Below are positions 10,228-22,350 of a stretch of DNA of 64,000 nucleotides, in pieces. Position numbers and translations under genes: made by a program. Position 1 is the stretch's first letter, and every line of letters starts with the position of its first letter. The stretch lies in the NCBI GenBank assembly GCA_027533105.1, contig JAPZTW010000006.1, forward strand, positions 62,001 to 126,000, written 5' to 3'. Source of the stretch: Sphingomonadaceae bacterium. GTDB taxonomy: Bacteria > Pseudomonadota > Alphaproteobacteria > Sphingomonadales > Sphingomonadaceae. A model generated the notes under the pieces. The model was not told the DNA's origin. It worked only from the letters and a program-made list of their open reading frames with translations, and did not search any database.

Positions 10228-12063
10228 ATGGATACCGCTTCGCTTTCCCGCCGCCATGCCCTCGCCCTGCTGGGGGCCGGCACCGCTTCGCTCGTCCTGC
10301 CCGGTTGTGCCGGGCGGGGCCTGGCCGAGGGCAGCGCCCCCGTCGATGCGGCCAGCTTCCTTGATTCGCTGGCCTGGTCACTGATCGCCCAGAACCCGGA
10401 ATCGGCCTCGTCGCTGGGGATTGATACCGGGGCCCATGCCCACCTGCGCGGTCAGTTGGGAGACCGCTCGGCCGCCGGACCGGCGGCAACGGCAGACCTG
10501 CTTCGCCGCGCGCTCAAGCAGGCCGAGGCGATCGACGCCGCCACGCTCGAACCCACCCTGCGCACCAGCCTGGCCGTGGTGCGCAGCGCCTTTGGCGTGG
10601 CGTTAGACGGCTTTGCCCTGCCCTATGGCGATGTCGCGGTGGGTGGCTGGCGCAATACGCCCTACGTGGTGATCCAGAATGTCGGCGGCTATCTGGACGT
10701 GCCGCGCTTCCTCGACAGCGATCACCCGGTCCGCAATGCCGCCGATGCCGAGGCCTATCTCAGCCGCCTCAACCAGTTTCCCGCGCTGCTCGATGGCGAG
10801 CTGGAGCGCATCAAGGCCGCCCGCGCGCAAGGCCTGGTGCCGCCCGCCTTCCTGCTCGACAAGGCAATCCGCCAGATGGAATCCCAGTTGGCCGCCACCC
10901 GCACCGGCGGCGATCTGGTCCAGTCGCTGGTTCGCCGCACCGCCACCATTCCCGGCGATTGGGAAGCCCGCGCCCGGGCGATCGTGACCGGCCCGGTCGT
11001 GGCAGCACTATCCCGCCAGCTTGACGAACTGAAGCAGCAGCGCGCGCTGGCAACCAACGATGCCGGGCTATGGGCGCGGCCGCGCGGGGACGAATGGTAT
11101 GCCTGGGGCCTGCGGGCCAGCACCACCACCCGCCACTCGCCCGATGAAGTCCACCGCATCGGCCAGGAGCAGCTGGCCCTGCTGCATGGCCGGATGGACC
11201 CGATCCTGCGCGGTCTTGGCTACACCAGCGGCACGGTGGGCGAACGGATGACCGCGCTGGGCAAGGACCCGCGATTTGCCTTCCCCAATACCGATGCCGG
11301 CCGGGCGGAAATCATCGCGCTGATGCAATCCAAGGTCGATTTCATGCGCGCCCAGGCCCCCCGCGCTTTCCGCAACCCGGTCCGGGGCAACCTCGAGATC
11401 CGCCGTCTGCCCCCGGCCGAGGAGGCCGGCGCGCCCGGTGCCTATGGCGGGGCTGGCTCGATCGACGGTTCGATCCCCGGCAAGATCTGGCTCAACCTCA
11501 GCAATACCGAGCTGCACAGCCGCTACTCGATCCCCACCCTGGGCTTCCACGAAGGCATTTTCGGCCATGTCTGGCAGGGCGAATATGCCAATCGCCTGCC
11601 GCTGATCCGCACGCTGCTCGCCTTCAACGCCTATTCCGAGGGCTGGGCGCTGTATGCCGAGACGCTGGGCGACGAACTGGGGGCCTATGATGGCGATCCG
11701 GTCGGCCAGCTCGGCTACCTGCAATCCATCGCCTTCCGCGCCTGCCGCCTGGTGGTCGATACCGGCCTGCACGCCAAGCGCTGGACCCGCGAACAGGCGA
11801 TTGACTGGTTTGCCACCACCAACGGTTCGGGCCGCGCCGAAGTGACCAGCGAGGTTGACCGGTACTGTTCGTGGCCGGGACAGGCCTGCGGCTACAAGAT
11901 CGGCCACAGCGAAATCCTGAGCCAGCGCGACCGCGCCAAGGCGGAGCTGGGCACGAAGTATGACCTGCGCGATTACAACGATGCCGTGGTCGGTGGTGGC
12001 AATGTGCCGCTCGACGTGCTGGCCGGTCAGGTCGATCGCTACATCGCCGCGACCAAGGGCTGA
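10228..12063 (+). CDS. DUF885 family lipoprotein (putative metallopeptidase-like), Tat/lipobox leader
   Basis: SRRHALALLGAGTASLVLPGCAG leader; GFHEGIFGHVWQ and YSEGWALYAE motifs. Confidence 0.85.
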   Translation: MDTASLSRRHALALLGAGTASLVLPGCAGRGLAEGSAPVDAASFLDSLAWSLIAQNPESASSLGIDTGAHAHLRGQLGDRSAAGPAATADLLRRALKQAEAIDAATLEPTLRTSLAVVRSAFGVALDGFALPYGDVAVGGWRNTPYVVIQNVGGYLDVPRFLDSDHPVRNAADAEAYLSRLNQFPALLDGELERIKAARAQGLVPPAFLLDKAIRQMESQLAATRTGGDLVQSLVRRTATIPGDWEARARAIVTGPVVAALSRQLDELKQQRALATNDAGLWARPRGDEWYAWGLRASTTTRHSPDEVHRIGQEQLALLHGRMDPILRGLGYTSGTVGERMTALGKDPRFAFPNTDAGRAEIIALMQSKVDFMRAQAPRAFRNPVRGNLEIRRLPPAEEAGAPGAYGGAGSIDGSIPGKIWLNLSNTELHSRYSIPTLGFHEGIFGHVWQGEYANRLPLIRTLLAFNAYSEGWALYAETLGDELGAYDGDPVGQLGYLQSIAFRACRLVVDTGLHAKRWTREQAIDWFATTNGSGRAEVTSEVDRYCSWPGQACGYKIGHSEILSQRDRAKAELGTKYDLRDYNDAVVGGGNVPLDVLAGQVDRYIAATKG

Positions 12064-12064
12064 A

Positions 12065-12105
12065 CGGCCCGGCTCCGGGTCAATCGCTGACCCGGAGCCG
12101 GGCCG
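12065..12105. terminator. Perfect 18-bp stem / 5-nt loop hairpin between convergent genes
   Basis: cggcccggctccgggtca-atcgc-tgacccggagccgggccg; no U-tract. Confidence 0.75.
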
Positions 12106-12111
12106 ATCGGA

Positions 12112-13767
<1,656 letters not shown>

Positions 13768-13944
13768 ACGAATGCAGGGATTCGAAAGCGCGCATAGCGG
13801 GGCGGCTGGCGGGCGTCAAACCATTGGCGGCAGGCCGTGGACAAGCAGTTCTTGTGCTACCGGTGGACAAGCTTTCAAGGCACCATGGCCGGGCATTTGC
13901 CTCACTGCCGCGAAGGCTGTAACCCTTGGCCCGCAGAGCTGCCG

Positions 13945-14691
13945 ATGGAACCCACTTCGCCCCCCCTTTCCCAAGCGCCCGCCCCTCAGACGATTGCGCT
14001 GGTCGACGATGATCGCAACATCCTGACCAGCGTTTCGATCGGGCTGCAGGCCGAAGGGTTTGTCACCCGGGTCTATTCCGATGGCGAGGCGGCGCTGAAG
14101 GCCCTGCTCGACAATCCGCCAGACCTGGCCGTCTGCGACGTGAAGATGCCCCGGCTCGACGGGTTCGAACTGCTCCGCCGCCTGCGCGAGAAATCGGCCC
14201 TGCCGGTGATCTTCCTGACCAGCAAGGATGAGGAGCAGGACGAAGCGCAGGGGCTTTCGCTGGGGGCGGACGACTATATCACCAAGCCGTTCAGCCAGCG
14301 GCTGCTGGTCGCCCGGATCCGCGCGATCCTGCGCCGGACCGAGCTGGTCCGGGGTGAGGCCGAAACCGCCGAACCGCCACCCCAGGGCGAAACGATCCGG
14401 CGCGGACGGCTGGAAATGGACCCGGCCCGCCACCGCGTCAGCTGGGATGGCCAGCCGGTTTCGCTGACCGTCACCGAATTCCTGATCCTCGAAGCGCTGG
14501 CGCAACGCCCCGGCGTGATCAAGAGCCGCAACCAGCTGATGGACGCCGCCTACAGCGAGGACGTTTTCGTCGACGACCGGACGATCGACAGCCATATCAA
14601 GCGCCTGCGCCGCAAGTTCCGCGCCGTCGATCCCGAATTCGCCGCGGTCGAGACGCTTTATGGCGCGGGCTACTCCTTCACCGATGGCTGA
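13945..14691 (+). CDS. chvI: OmpR-family response regulator ChvI
   Basis: [48 protein letters not shown]-terminal winged helix; adjacent to a chvG-like kinase. Confidence 0.9.
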   Translation: MEPTSPPLSQAPAPQTIALVDDDRNILTSVSIGLQAEGFVTRVYSDGEAALKALLDNPPDLAVCDVKMPRLDGFELLRRLREKSALPVIFLTSKDEEQDEAQGLSLGADDYITKPFSQRLLVARIRAILRRTELVRGEAETAEPPPQGETIRRGRLEMDPARHRVSWDGQPVSLTVTEFLILEALAQRPGVIKSRNQLMDAAYSEDVFVDDRTIDSHIKRLRRKFRAVDPEFAAVETLYGAGYSFTDG

Positions 14692-16270
14692 CCCCGCCGC
14701 CACCCGCCCGGTCCGCGCCTGGAACCGTCGCGACTGGACCCGGCGCACCTCGCTGACGGCGCGCATCCTCGCGGTCAACATCATCGCGTTGGGCCTTATG
14801 GCGGGCAGCCTCTTCTACCTCGATTCCTATCGCAAGCAGCTCCTGGCCGAGCGGTTCCGGCTGGCCCAGGCCGAAGTGGCCATCGCGGCCGAAGGGCTGG
14901 CGGCGGCGGCCCCAGCCCGGCGCGAAGTCCTGCTAACCGATATCGGCCGGCATCAGGAGCTGCGGCTGCGCTTTTATGCCGCCGATGGCCGCCTGCTGGC
15001 GGACAGTTTTGCCGCTGGCCCGACCTTCACTCTCGCCGATCCGGAAGCGCAGGGGATATTGCTGAAAGCGGCGCGATGGATCGATGCGGCGATGAACTGG
15101 GCGCTCGGCTCTGACCCGATCCCGGCCTATGCCGACCCGGCGCTGGACCGGGCCGAGGCCTGGCCCGAGCTGGCCGAAGCGCGTCGGCTGGGCGCCAGCG
15201 TGATCCGCCTGCGCGCCGCGCCCGATGAAACCCCGATGATCAACGCCGCCGCCCCGGTCGGCCGCGATGGCAGCACCCTCCTTGCCACCCGCAATGCGCC
15301 CGACATTACCCAGGCGGTGCGCGATGCCCGCGGCACCCTGGCGATCGTGCTGGCGGTGACCCTGCTGATCTCGATCCAGCTTTCGCTATTCCTGGCGCGC
15401 ACGATCGTCCAGCCGCTGCGGATGCTGGTGCGCGCCGCGATCCGGGTGCGTTTGGGGCGCGAGCGCGAGGTCGTCGTGCCGCGCCTGCCCGACCGGCGCG
15501 ACGAGATCGGCCTGCTGGCCCGCGCCATTTCGGACATGTCGTCCGCCCTGCGCCACCGGATCGATGCGGGCGAGCGGTTTGCCGCCGATGTCGCGCACGA
15601 GATCAAGAACCCGCTCGCCTCGCTCCGCTCCGCGCTCGAATCGCTCGGCAAGGTGGAGGACGAGGCCCTGCGCCGCCAGCTGACCGAGATTGCCGCGCAC
15701 GACGTGCGGCGGATCGACCGGCTGGTGACCGAAATCGCCGAGATCAGCCGGATCGACGCCCAGTTGACCCGCAGCCGCTTCGTTGCAGTCAACCTGTTGG
15801 CCCTTGCCCGCTCGCTGGTGGCCGAGCGCGAGGAACGCGGCAGCGACGGGCGCTGCACCCTCGCTGTCATCGCGGTCGGCAATGGCCCGTGGGACGCGCC
15901 GGGCGATGCGGCGCAGCTGGAACGGGTGCTCGAAAACCTGCTCGACAATGCGATCTCGTTCTCGCCGCCCGGCGGCGACGTGGTGGTGACGCTGGAGCGC
16001 CAGCACGACCGGCTGGAACTGGCGGTGACCGACGAAGGACCGGGCATCCCGCTCGAAGCGCGCGAGAAGGTGTTCGAACGGTTCCACTCGCTGCGCCCGC
16101 AGGGTGAGGATTTCGGCAGCCATTCGGGCCTGGGCCTGGCCATCGCCCGGACCATTGCCGAAGCCCACGACGGCAGCCTGTTCGCCTCCGACCGGGCCGA
16201 TGGCAAGCGCGGCGCGCGGCTGGTGCTGCACCTGCCGCTGGTCGATGAAGCGCCGGAGGATGGCGAATGA
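14684..16270 (+). CDS. chvG: Sensor histidine kinase ChvG
   Basis: [19 protein letters not shown]-box, [27 protein letters not shown]; 8-nt overlap with chvI. Confidence 0.9.
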   Translation: MADPAATRPVRAWNRRDWTRRTSLTARILAVNIIALGLMAGSLFYLDSYRKQLLAERFRLAQAEVAIAAEGLAAAAPARREVLLTDIGRHQELRLRFYAADGRLLADSFAAGPTFTLADPEAQGILLKAARWIDAAMNWALGSDPIPAYADPALDRAEAWPELAEARRLGASVIRLRAAPDETPMINAAAPVGRDGSTLLATRNAPDITQAVRDARGTLAIVLAVTLLISIQLSLFLARTIVQPLRMLVRAAIRVRLGREREVVVPRLPDRRDEIGLLARAISDMSSALRHRIDAGERFAADVAHEIKNPLASLRSALESLGKVEDEALRRQLTEIAAHDVRRIDRLVTEIAEISRIDAQLTRSRFVAVNLLALARSLVAEREERGSDGRCTLAVIAVGNGPWDAPGDAAQLERVLENLLDNAISFSPPGGDVVVTLERQHDRLELAVTDEGPGIPLEAREKVFERFHSLRPQGEDFGSHSGLGLAIARTIAEAHDGSLFASDRADGKRGARLVLHLPLVDEAPEDGE

Positions 16271-16722
16271 GCCGCACCATCCAGGCTGGCTGCGTGGCGA
16301 TCGACGGTCGCGCCGTGCTGATCCTGGGCGAGCCAGGCCTCGGCAAGTCCAGCCTCGCGCTGGCCCTGATCGATCGCGGCGGCGTGCTGGTCGGCGATGA
16401 CGGGGTGACGCTCGCAGCGCAGGACGGTCGCCTCATTGCCAGCCCGCCGCCCAACATCGCGGGGCTGATCGAGGTCCGCAATGTCGGTCTGATCACCCTG
16501 CCCACCGCCAGCGGTGTGCCGGTCGCGCTGGCGCTGATGCTCGACCCGGCGGCGGAGCGCTTGGCTGAGGCGGCGGAAGTGTTCGAACTGGACGGGGCTT
16601 CAGTCCCCATGCTGCGGCTCTGGCCAGGCAGTCCGGTGCTGGCGCTGCGAGCCGAAGCGGCCTTGCGGCGCTGGGGGCTTTCCTTTGCCGCGCCCGCACC
16701 CCACATGGGGGCCACGCCATGA
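16267..16722 (+). CDS. hprK: HPr kinase/phosphorylase, short (catalytic domain only)
   Basis: GEPGLGKSSLALALIDRGGVLVGDDG Walker A and following motif; 151 aa; neighbours are RapZ, EIIA-Man and HPr. Confidence 0.85.
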   Translation: MSRTIQAGCVAIDGRAVLILGEPGLGKSSLALALIDRGGVLVGDDGVTLAAQDGRLIASPPPNIAGLIEVRNVGLITLPTASGVPVALALMLDPAAERLAEAAEVFELDGASVPMLRLWPGSPVLALRAEAALRRWGLSFAAPAPHMGATP

Positions 16723-17639
16723 CCGATCCCGCCACTGCCCCCGCCCGCCAACGCGTCCTGCTGGTCACCGGCCTGCTGGGCGCGGGCAAGACCACGGCGC
16801 TCAAGGTGCTGGAAGACCTGGGCTGGGAAACCATCGACAACTTCCCGATCCGCCTGCTCGACCGGATGATCGACAGCCCCGATGCCCCGCCGGCCGAATT
16901 GCGCCCACCGCTGGCGATCGGCTTCGATGCGCGGACCCGCGGCTTCGATGCCAGCAAGGTGATCGACCGGGTGAAGAAGCTGGTCGAACGCCCGGACCTG
17001 GAGCTGACCACCCTGTTCCTCGATTGCGCCGGGGCCGAGCTGGAGCGGCGCTACAACGAGACCCGCCGCCGCCATCCGCTGGCACAGGACCTGCCCGTCC
17101 CCGCCGGGATCGCCGCCGAGCGCGAGCTGCTGGAGCCGCTGCGGCGCTGGGCCGACCTGGTCATGAGCACCACGCAGTTCAGCACGAATGACCTGCAGCA
17201 GGCCCTGCGCGAACGGTTCCTGTCCAGCGCGCCGCAGGGGACCACCATCACCGTCACCAGCTTCGGCTTTTCGCGCGGGATGCCGCCGGTGGCCGATCTG
17301 GTGTTCGACATGCGCTTCCTCGATAACCCGCACTGGGACGAAACCCTGCGCCCGCTGACCGGGCAGGACGCGGCCGTGGGCGCCCACATCCAGAAGGATC
17401 CGGCCTGGGCCGAGGCCTTTGCGCGGATCCGCGATCTCGTGCTGTTGCTGGTCCCGCGCTATGCCGCGCAGGGCAAGGCCTATGTCAACATTGCCTTCGG
17501 CTGCACCGGCGGGCGGCACCGCTCGGTCTTTTCCGCCGAACAGCTGGCCGAAGCCCTGCGCGAGGCCGGATTTTCCCCCACCGTGATCCACCGCAACCTG
17601 GGCTCGCGGGCGGCCGATCTGGTCGAAGGTAGGCATTGA
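16719..17639 (+). CDS. rapZ: RNase adapter protein RapZ
   Basis: VTGLLGAGKTTALKVLEDLGWETIDNFP, GCTGGRHRSV. Confidence 0.94.
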   Translation: MTDPATAPARQRVLLVTGLLGAGKTTALKVLEDLGWETIDNFPIRLLDRMIDSPDAPPAELRPPLAIGFDARTRGFDASKVIDRVKKLVERPDLELTTLFLDCAGAELERRYNETRRRHPLAQDLPVPAGIAAERELLEPLRRWADLVMSTTQFSTNDLQQALRERFLSSAPQGTTITVTSFGFSRGMPPVADLVFDMRFLDNPHWDETLRPLTGQDAAVGAHIQKDPAWAEAFARIRDLVLLLVPRYAAQGKAYVNIAFGCTGGRHRSVFSAEQLAEALREAGFSPTVIHRNLGSRAADLVEGRH

Positions 17640-17721
17640 CCGTGTGCGGATTCGGCGGCATGGCCCTGCCCCTCTCCCCGGCGGGAATCGCTGGTCCAGG
17701 ATTTCGGAGCATCTCCCCCGC

Positions 17722-18126
17722 ATGATCGGCCTGATCCTTGTAACCCACGGCAAGCTGGCCGATGAGTTCGTCAACGCGATGCAGCACGTCGTTGGGCGGC
17801 AGGACGCCGTGGCGACCGTGTGCATCGGCCCGAACGACGACATGGAGGCCCGCCGCCAGGAAATCGCTGAAGCGGTCGATCGGGTGAACAGCGGCGCGGG
17901 CGTGATCATCCTGACCGACCTGTTCGGCGGCACGCCGTCAAACCTCGCGATCTCGCTGATGAAGCAGGGCAAGGTCGAGGTGATCGCCGGGATCAACCTG
18001 CCGATGCTGATCCGCCTCGCCAAGGCCCGCACCTGCATGAGCCTGCCCAAGGCGACCGAAGCGGCGCGCGATGCCGGGCGCAATTACATCACCATCGCAT
18101 CGGAGTTCCTGGGGCAGGACGCCTGA
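17722..18126 (+). CDS. PTS sugar transporter subunit IIA (mannose family)
   Basis: MIGLILVTHGKLADEFVNAM, LTDLFGGTPSNLA. Confidence 0.92.
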   Translation: MIGLILVTHGKLADEFVNAMQHVVGRQDAVATVCIGPNDDMEARRQEIAEAVDRVNSGAGVIILTDLFGGTPSNLAISLMKQGKVEVIAGINLPMLIRLAKARTCMSLPKATEAARDAGRNYITIASEFLGQDA

Positions 18127-18160
18127 GCGAAAAGCATATCCTGGGGGGGATTAGAGAGCC

Positions 18161-18439
18161 ATGACCGAAGTCCGTGAAACGGTCGAGATCGTCAATAACC
18201 GGGGGCTTCATGCCCGGGCCAGCGCCAAGTTCGTCAACGCCGTCACCCAGCTGTGCAGCGGGCTGAGCGTGCGCGTGGAAAAGGATGGCAACGAAGCCGC
18301 CGGGGCATCGATCCTGGGCCTGATGATGCTCGGCGCGGCCAAGGGCGATACGGTGGAGATCATCGTCAGCGGCGAAGGCAGCGAACAGGCGCTGCTCAAG
18401 CTGGTCGGCCTCGTCAAGGACGGCTTCGGCGAGGATTGA
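18161..18439 (+). CDS. HPr family phosphocarrier protein
   Basis: NNRGLHARASAKFVN (His active site), ASILGLMMLGAAKGDTVEI. Confidence 0.94.
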   Translation: MTEVRETVEIVNNRGLHARASAKFVNAVTQLCSGLSVRVEKDGNEAAGASILGLMMLGAAKGDTVEIIVSGEGSEQALLKLVGLVKDGFGED

Positions 18440-18443
18440 GCAT

Positions 18444-19247
18444 TTGACCCGCCGCCAGATCACCGGCTTTTCCAACCCCACGGTCAAGGCGCTGCGGGCG
18501 CTGCGCGAAAAGAAGCATCGCAAGGCCGCGGGCAAGTTCCTGGCCGAAGGACTGCGGCTGCTGACCGACGCGCGCGAAAGCGGCCACCTGCCCGAAGTGC
18601 TGGTCATGGCCGAAGGCCGCGATCCGCACCCCTTGCTGGCCGCGCTGGAGGCCGATGTCCTTAGCGCCGGCGGCGAAGTGATCGAGACCAGCGCGGAGAT
18701 CCTGGGCAAGATCACCGGCAAGGACAATCCGCAGGCGGTCTGCGGCGTCTTTGCCGAATTCGATACCAGCCTCGCCGCGCTTGACCGTTCGCGCGCGAAG
18801 ATCTGGCTGGTCGCCCAGGCGCTGCGCGATCCGGGCAACCTTGGCACCATGCTGCGCACCGGTGACGCGGTCGGCGCGGGCGGGCTGATCCTGCTCGACG
18901 ATTGCGCCGATCCCTTTTCCGCCGAGGCCGTGCGGGCCAGCATGGGCGCGGTGTTCACCCAAGCGATCGCCCTCGCCCGGTGGGACGAATTCCTGCCCTG
19001 GCTGCGCAGCGGCGACAGGCAACTCGTCGCCGCCTCCCTCCGCGATGCCGTGCCTTATCGCGGCGCGCCCTATGCAGCGCCGTGTTTCATCATGGTCGGC
19101 AACGAGAGCCGCGGCCTGCCCGAGGAATACGAGGCGGCCTGCGACCTGCGCGTCACCATGCCGATGAAGGGCCGCGCCGACAGCCTCAACGCCGCGGTCG
19201 CCGGGGCGGTGCTGGCCTATGAAGTGCTGGATGCGCTGGGCGGATAA
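18444..19247 (+). CDS. TrmH/SpoU family RNA methyltransferase
   Basis: ALRDPGNLGTMLRTGDAVGAGGLILL, IMVGNESRGLPEE; TTG start. Confidence 0.92.
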   Translation: MTRRQITGFSNPTVKALRALREKKHRKAAGKFLAEGLRLLTDARESGHLPEVLVMAEGRDPHPLLAALEADVLSAGGEVIETSAEILGKITGKDNPQAVCGVFAEFDTSLAALDRSRAKIWLVAQALRDPGNLGTMLRTGDAVGAGGLILLDDCADPFSAEAVRASMGAVFTQAIALARWDEFLPWLRSGDRQLVAASLRDAVPYRGAPYAAPCFIMVGNESRGLPEEYEAACDLRVTMPMKGRADSLNAAVAGAVLAYEVLDALGG

Positions 19248-19291
19248 GTCGTTCAGCCATCGATCAGGCAGGATTGCCGATAGCGCAAATC

Positions 19292-19705
19292 ATGATCCGC
19301 CAAACCTTGCTCATCGCCCTGCCCTTTCTTGCTGCCTGCGCCACGCCCCAGGCGGGTGCCGATACCGGCCCCGAGGCCAGGCCAGACATGCCGCTGACCA
19401 GCTGGACCTTCGTTTCGATCGACGGACAGAAGCCGGTCTCCGAACGGGCTGAGCTCAGGATCTACGAAAAGCGCATCGCCGCCACGGTCGGCTGCAATGG
19501 TCTGGGTGGCGATCTTCAGATCGTCGCCGACCAGCTCAAGGTCGGGCCGATCATTTCGACCCAGATGTATTGCGATGGGCTGATGGAACAGGAACGCGCC
19601 GTGGCCGAACTGCTCGGTGCCTCGCCAGCATTCTTCGTCGAGAACGGCCATATGGGGATCCGTTCCGAAAAGCATGTCGCCGAACTGGTCCGCAAGGTGG
19701 TCTAG
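19292..19705 (+). CDS. META domain-containing lipoprotein
   Basis: Lipobox LIALPFLAAC; GCNGLGGDLQI META-like motif. Confidence 0.78.
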   Translation: MIRQTLLIALPFLAACATPQAGADTGPEARPDMPLTSWTFVSIDGQKPVSERAELRIYEKRIAATVGCNGLGGDLQIVADQLKVGPIISTQMYCDGLMEQERAVAELLGASPAFFVENGHMGIRSEKHVAELVRKVV

Positions 19706-21042
19706 TCCTCGCCAGCCTCCGTCTTGTCCGGCGCTTCGGTGCCGCTGTAACGCGGCGCTGCCTCGATCAGCGGCACGTCCTCGATCTCGCGCTTGCCGAT
19801 TTCGATGCCCTTGTCGCGCAGGCGCTTGCCCGATGAGAGCACGTTGCGTTCAAAGCTGCCGACGAAATCGTTATACTTGCGCACCGCCCGGTCCAGCCCG
19901 ACGCCGACGCCCTTGAGGTGATCGGCCGCCACGGCCAGCCGGTCATAGAGTTCCGCCCCGGCCTTGCCGATTTCCACCGCCTCGCGCGCCAGCTGGTCCT
20001 GCTTCCAGACCATCGCCACGGTCCGGGCAATCGCCACCAGATTGGTAGGAGTGGCCAGCAGGACCTTGTTCTGGAACGCAAAGTCCCAAAGTTCCGGGTC
20101 GTGTTCCAGCGCGGCGGCGACAAAGTGCTCACCCGGCACGAACATCACCACGTAATCCGGCGCATCGTCGAACTGGCTCTGATAGGCCTTGGTGCCCAGC
20201 GTCTGGACATGGCCGCGCATCGCCCGCGCGTGTAGATCGAGATGGCGCTTGCGCTCGGCATCGTCAGTCGCCTCGAACGCGGCCTGATAGGCATTGAGCG
20301 AGACCTTGGCGTCGATCACCAGCTTCTTCTGGCCCGGCACATGGACGATCGCATCGGGCCGCAGCCGTCCCTCATCAGTGTCGAGTGAATGCTCCAGCAC
20401 GAAATCGGTGTGCTGCGACAGGCCGCACTGTTCCAGCACGTTCTGCAAGGCCCGCTCGCCCCAGCGCCCGCGCGCCTTGGGGGCATTGGTCAGCGAATTG
20501 CCGAGCCGCGCCGCCTCGCGCTTGACCTCTTCCTGGCCCTTGCGGACTTCCTCGATCACCCCGGCCAGCTGGCCGAAGGCATCGACGCGCTGCTGCTCCA
20601 GCTTGGCGACCTGTTCCTCATAGCTTTTCAGCCGCTGATCGACCGGTGCAAGCAGGGCCTTGAGCCGCTCGGCGCTCTTTTCCTCGGACTGGGTCAGCCG
20701 TTCCTGCGCGCGGTTGAGCAGGGCTTCCTGCGCCTGGTGCAGGATCTTCGCCCCAGCGGCCTCGAATTCCTTCTTCAGCGCCTCCTGCGCTGCAAGCAGC
20801 CCGGCCTTCTGTTCGGCAAAGCTGGCGGCGTTGGCCTTCAGCGTGGCATTCTCGATCGAGGCTTCGCCCAGTTCCTTCACCGCCTGGCGGAACCGTTCGT
20901 CGAGTTCCCTGGTGGCGGTCTCGGCTTCCGTCAGCCGCGCGCGCAGGTCAGCCGCCGGGCGCGAGCCGAAAAACCAGCCGAGCGCGGTACCTGCGGCAAG
21001 GCCCAGAACGAGAGTGACAATTGCGATCAGCGAGGAGTCCAT
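19702..21042 (-). CDS. rmuC: DNA recombination protein RmuC
   Basis: N-terminal TM, coiled coil, GRWGERALQNVLEQCGL, VIDAKVSLNAY, FQNKVLLATPTNLVAI. Confidence 0.93.
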   Translation of the reverse strand: MDSSLIAIVTLVLGLAAGTALGWFFGSRPAADLRARLTEAETATRELDERFRQAVKELGEASIENATLKANAASFAEQKAGLLAAQEALKKEFEAAGAKILHQAQEALLNRAQERLTQSEEKSAERLKALLAPVDQRLKSYEEQVAKLEQQRVDAFGQLAGVIEEVRKGQEEVKREAARLGNSLTNAPKARGRWGERALQNVLEQCGLSQHTDFVLEHSLDTDEGRLRPDAIVHVPGQKKLVIDAKVSLNAYQAAFEATDDAERKRHLDLHARAMRGHVQTLGTKAYQSQFDDAPDYVVMFVPGEHFVAAALEHDPELWDFAFQNKVLLATPTNLVAIARTVAMVWKQDQLAREAVEIGKAGAELYDRLAVAADHLKGVGVGLDRAVRKYNDFVGSFERNVLSSGKRLRDKGIEIGKREIEDVPLIEAAPRYSGTEAPDKTEAGED

Positions 21043-21083
21043 GCCCCCACGCTAGACGGAACGGAGCAAGAACGCCAGAGGGA

Positions 21084-21653
21084 TCAGGCGACCTTGCGCA
21101 GCTTTTCCAGCTTCTTCAGCGCCATCTGCCGCTTGAGGCGGCTCAGGTGGTCGATGAACAGGATGCCTTCGAGGTGGTCCATCTCATGCTGGAGGCAGGT
21201 GGCCATCAGGCCGTCCATTTCCTCTTCATGGACATTGCCATCCAGATCCTGCCAGCGGGCGCGGATCCGGGCCGGGCGTTCGACCTCGGCATAGATCTCG
21301 GGCACCGAGAGGCAGCCCTCGGAATAGAGCGAATGCTCGTCCGAGGGATCGAGGATTTCGGGGTTGATGAAGATCCGCGGCTCTTTCTTGAGCGGCTGAT
21401 GCGTATGGGCGTGGCCACCATGCGCGGTGCAGACTTCGGGTTCGGCATCCGGGTCTTCGGGCTGCAGGTCGATCACCAGCACGCGCAGCGGCACGCCCAC
21501 CTGGATCGCGGCGAGGCCGATGCCGGGGGCATCGTACATGGTCTCGAACATGTCCGCGACGAGGGTTTTCAGCTCGTCATCGAACTTCGTGACGGGCTGG
21601 GATACCACCTTGAGGCGGGGATCGGGGACTTCGATGATTTCGCGGATAGCCAT
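21084..21653 (-). CDS. def: Peptide deformylase with Cys/His-rich insertion
   Basis: [29 protein letters not shown]; extra [27 protein letters not shown] segment. Confidence 0.94.
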   Translation of the reverse strand: MAIREIIEVPDPRLKVVSQPVTKFDDELKTLVADMFETMYDAPGIGLAAIQVGVPLRVLVIDLQPEDPDAEPEVCTAHGGHAHTHQPLKKEPRIFINPEILDPSDEHSLYSEGCLSVPEIYAEVERPARIRARWQDLDGNVHEEEMDGLMATCLQHEMDHLEGILFIDHLSRLKRQMALKKLEKLRKVA

Positions 21654-21703
21654 GACGTGCAGATAAGGCGCAAGCCCGCGAATCGCAAGGCGGCTGCGGC
21701 GAT

Positions 21704-21752
21704 CAGACTAATCGGTCAGACCGACTGGCAGACTAATCGGCTAACCGACCGG
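21704..21752. repeat. Imperfect ~25-bp tandem duplication overlapping the recR stop codon
   Basis: CAGACTAATCGGtCAGACCGACtGG / CAGACTAATCGGcTAACCGACcGG. Confidence 0.7.
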
Positions 21753-22337
21753 CCGCCGCGCGCGCAGGGCCTGGGCCAGGGTGCCCTCGTCCAGATAGTC
21801 GAGCTCTCCCCCCACCGGCAGGCCGTGGGCCAGCTGGGTGATCCTCACCGGATAGCCCTCCAGCCGCTCGGCAATGTAATGCGCGGTGGTCTGCCCTTCG
21901 AGCGTGGCGTTCATGGCGAGGACCACCTCGTCGATCCCGCCGGCTGCAACCCGCTCGATCAGCGCAGCAATGGCCAGGTCCTCGGGCCGCACGCCTTCCA
22001 GCGCGGAGAGCCGCCCGCCCAGCACGTGATAGCGCCCGGTGAACAGCCGCGCCCGGTCAAGCGCCCACAGGTCCGCCACGTCCTCCACCACGCAGAGGCT
22101 GCGCTGGTCGCGGCGAGGATCCGCGCAGATGCCGCAAGGGTCGGTCGTATCGACGTTGCCGCAGGTCCGGCATTCGACCAGCCGCTCGGCCACGCCTTCC
22201 AGTGCGGCAAGCAGCTGTACCAGTGAAGTCTCGCGCCGCTTGATCAGCCACAGCACCGCGCGCCGGGCCGACCGGGGCCCAAGGCCCGGCAGGCGCGACA
22301 GGGCCTGGGTCAGTGCTTCGATTTCCGACGACGCCAT
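21741..22337 (-). CDS. recR: Recombination mediator protein RecR
   Basis: [16 protein letters not shown], CxxC zinc motif, TOPRIM region, THAIL-like ends. Confidence 0.94.
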   Translation of the reverse strand: MASSEIEALTQALSRLPGLGPRSARRAVLWLIKRRETSLVQLLAALEGVAERLVECRTCGNVDTTDPCGICADPRRDQRSLCVVEDVADLWALDRARLFTGRYHVLGGRLSALEGVRPEDLAIAALIERVAAGGIDEVVLAMNATLEGQTTAHYIAERLEGYPVRITQLAHGLPVGGELDYLDEGTLAQALRARRPVG

Positions 22338-22350
22338 GGCTTCCCCTTAA

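Noticed and set aside
15867-18083. 738-aa minus-strand ORF over chvG-hprK-rapZ-EIIA
   Set aside because: Crosses several convincing plus-strand genes; no domain signature.
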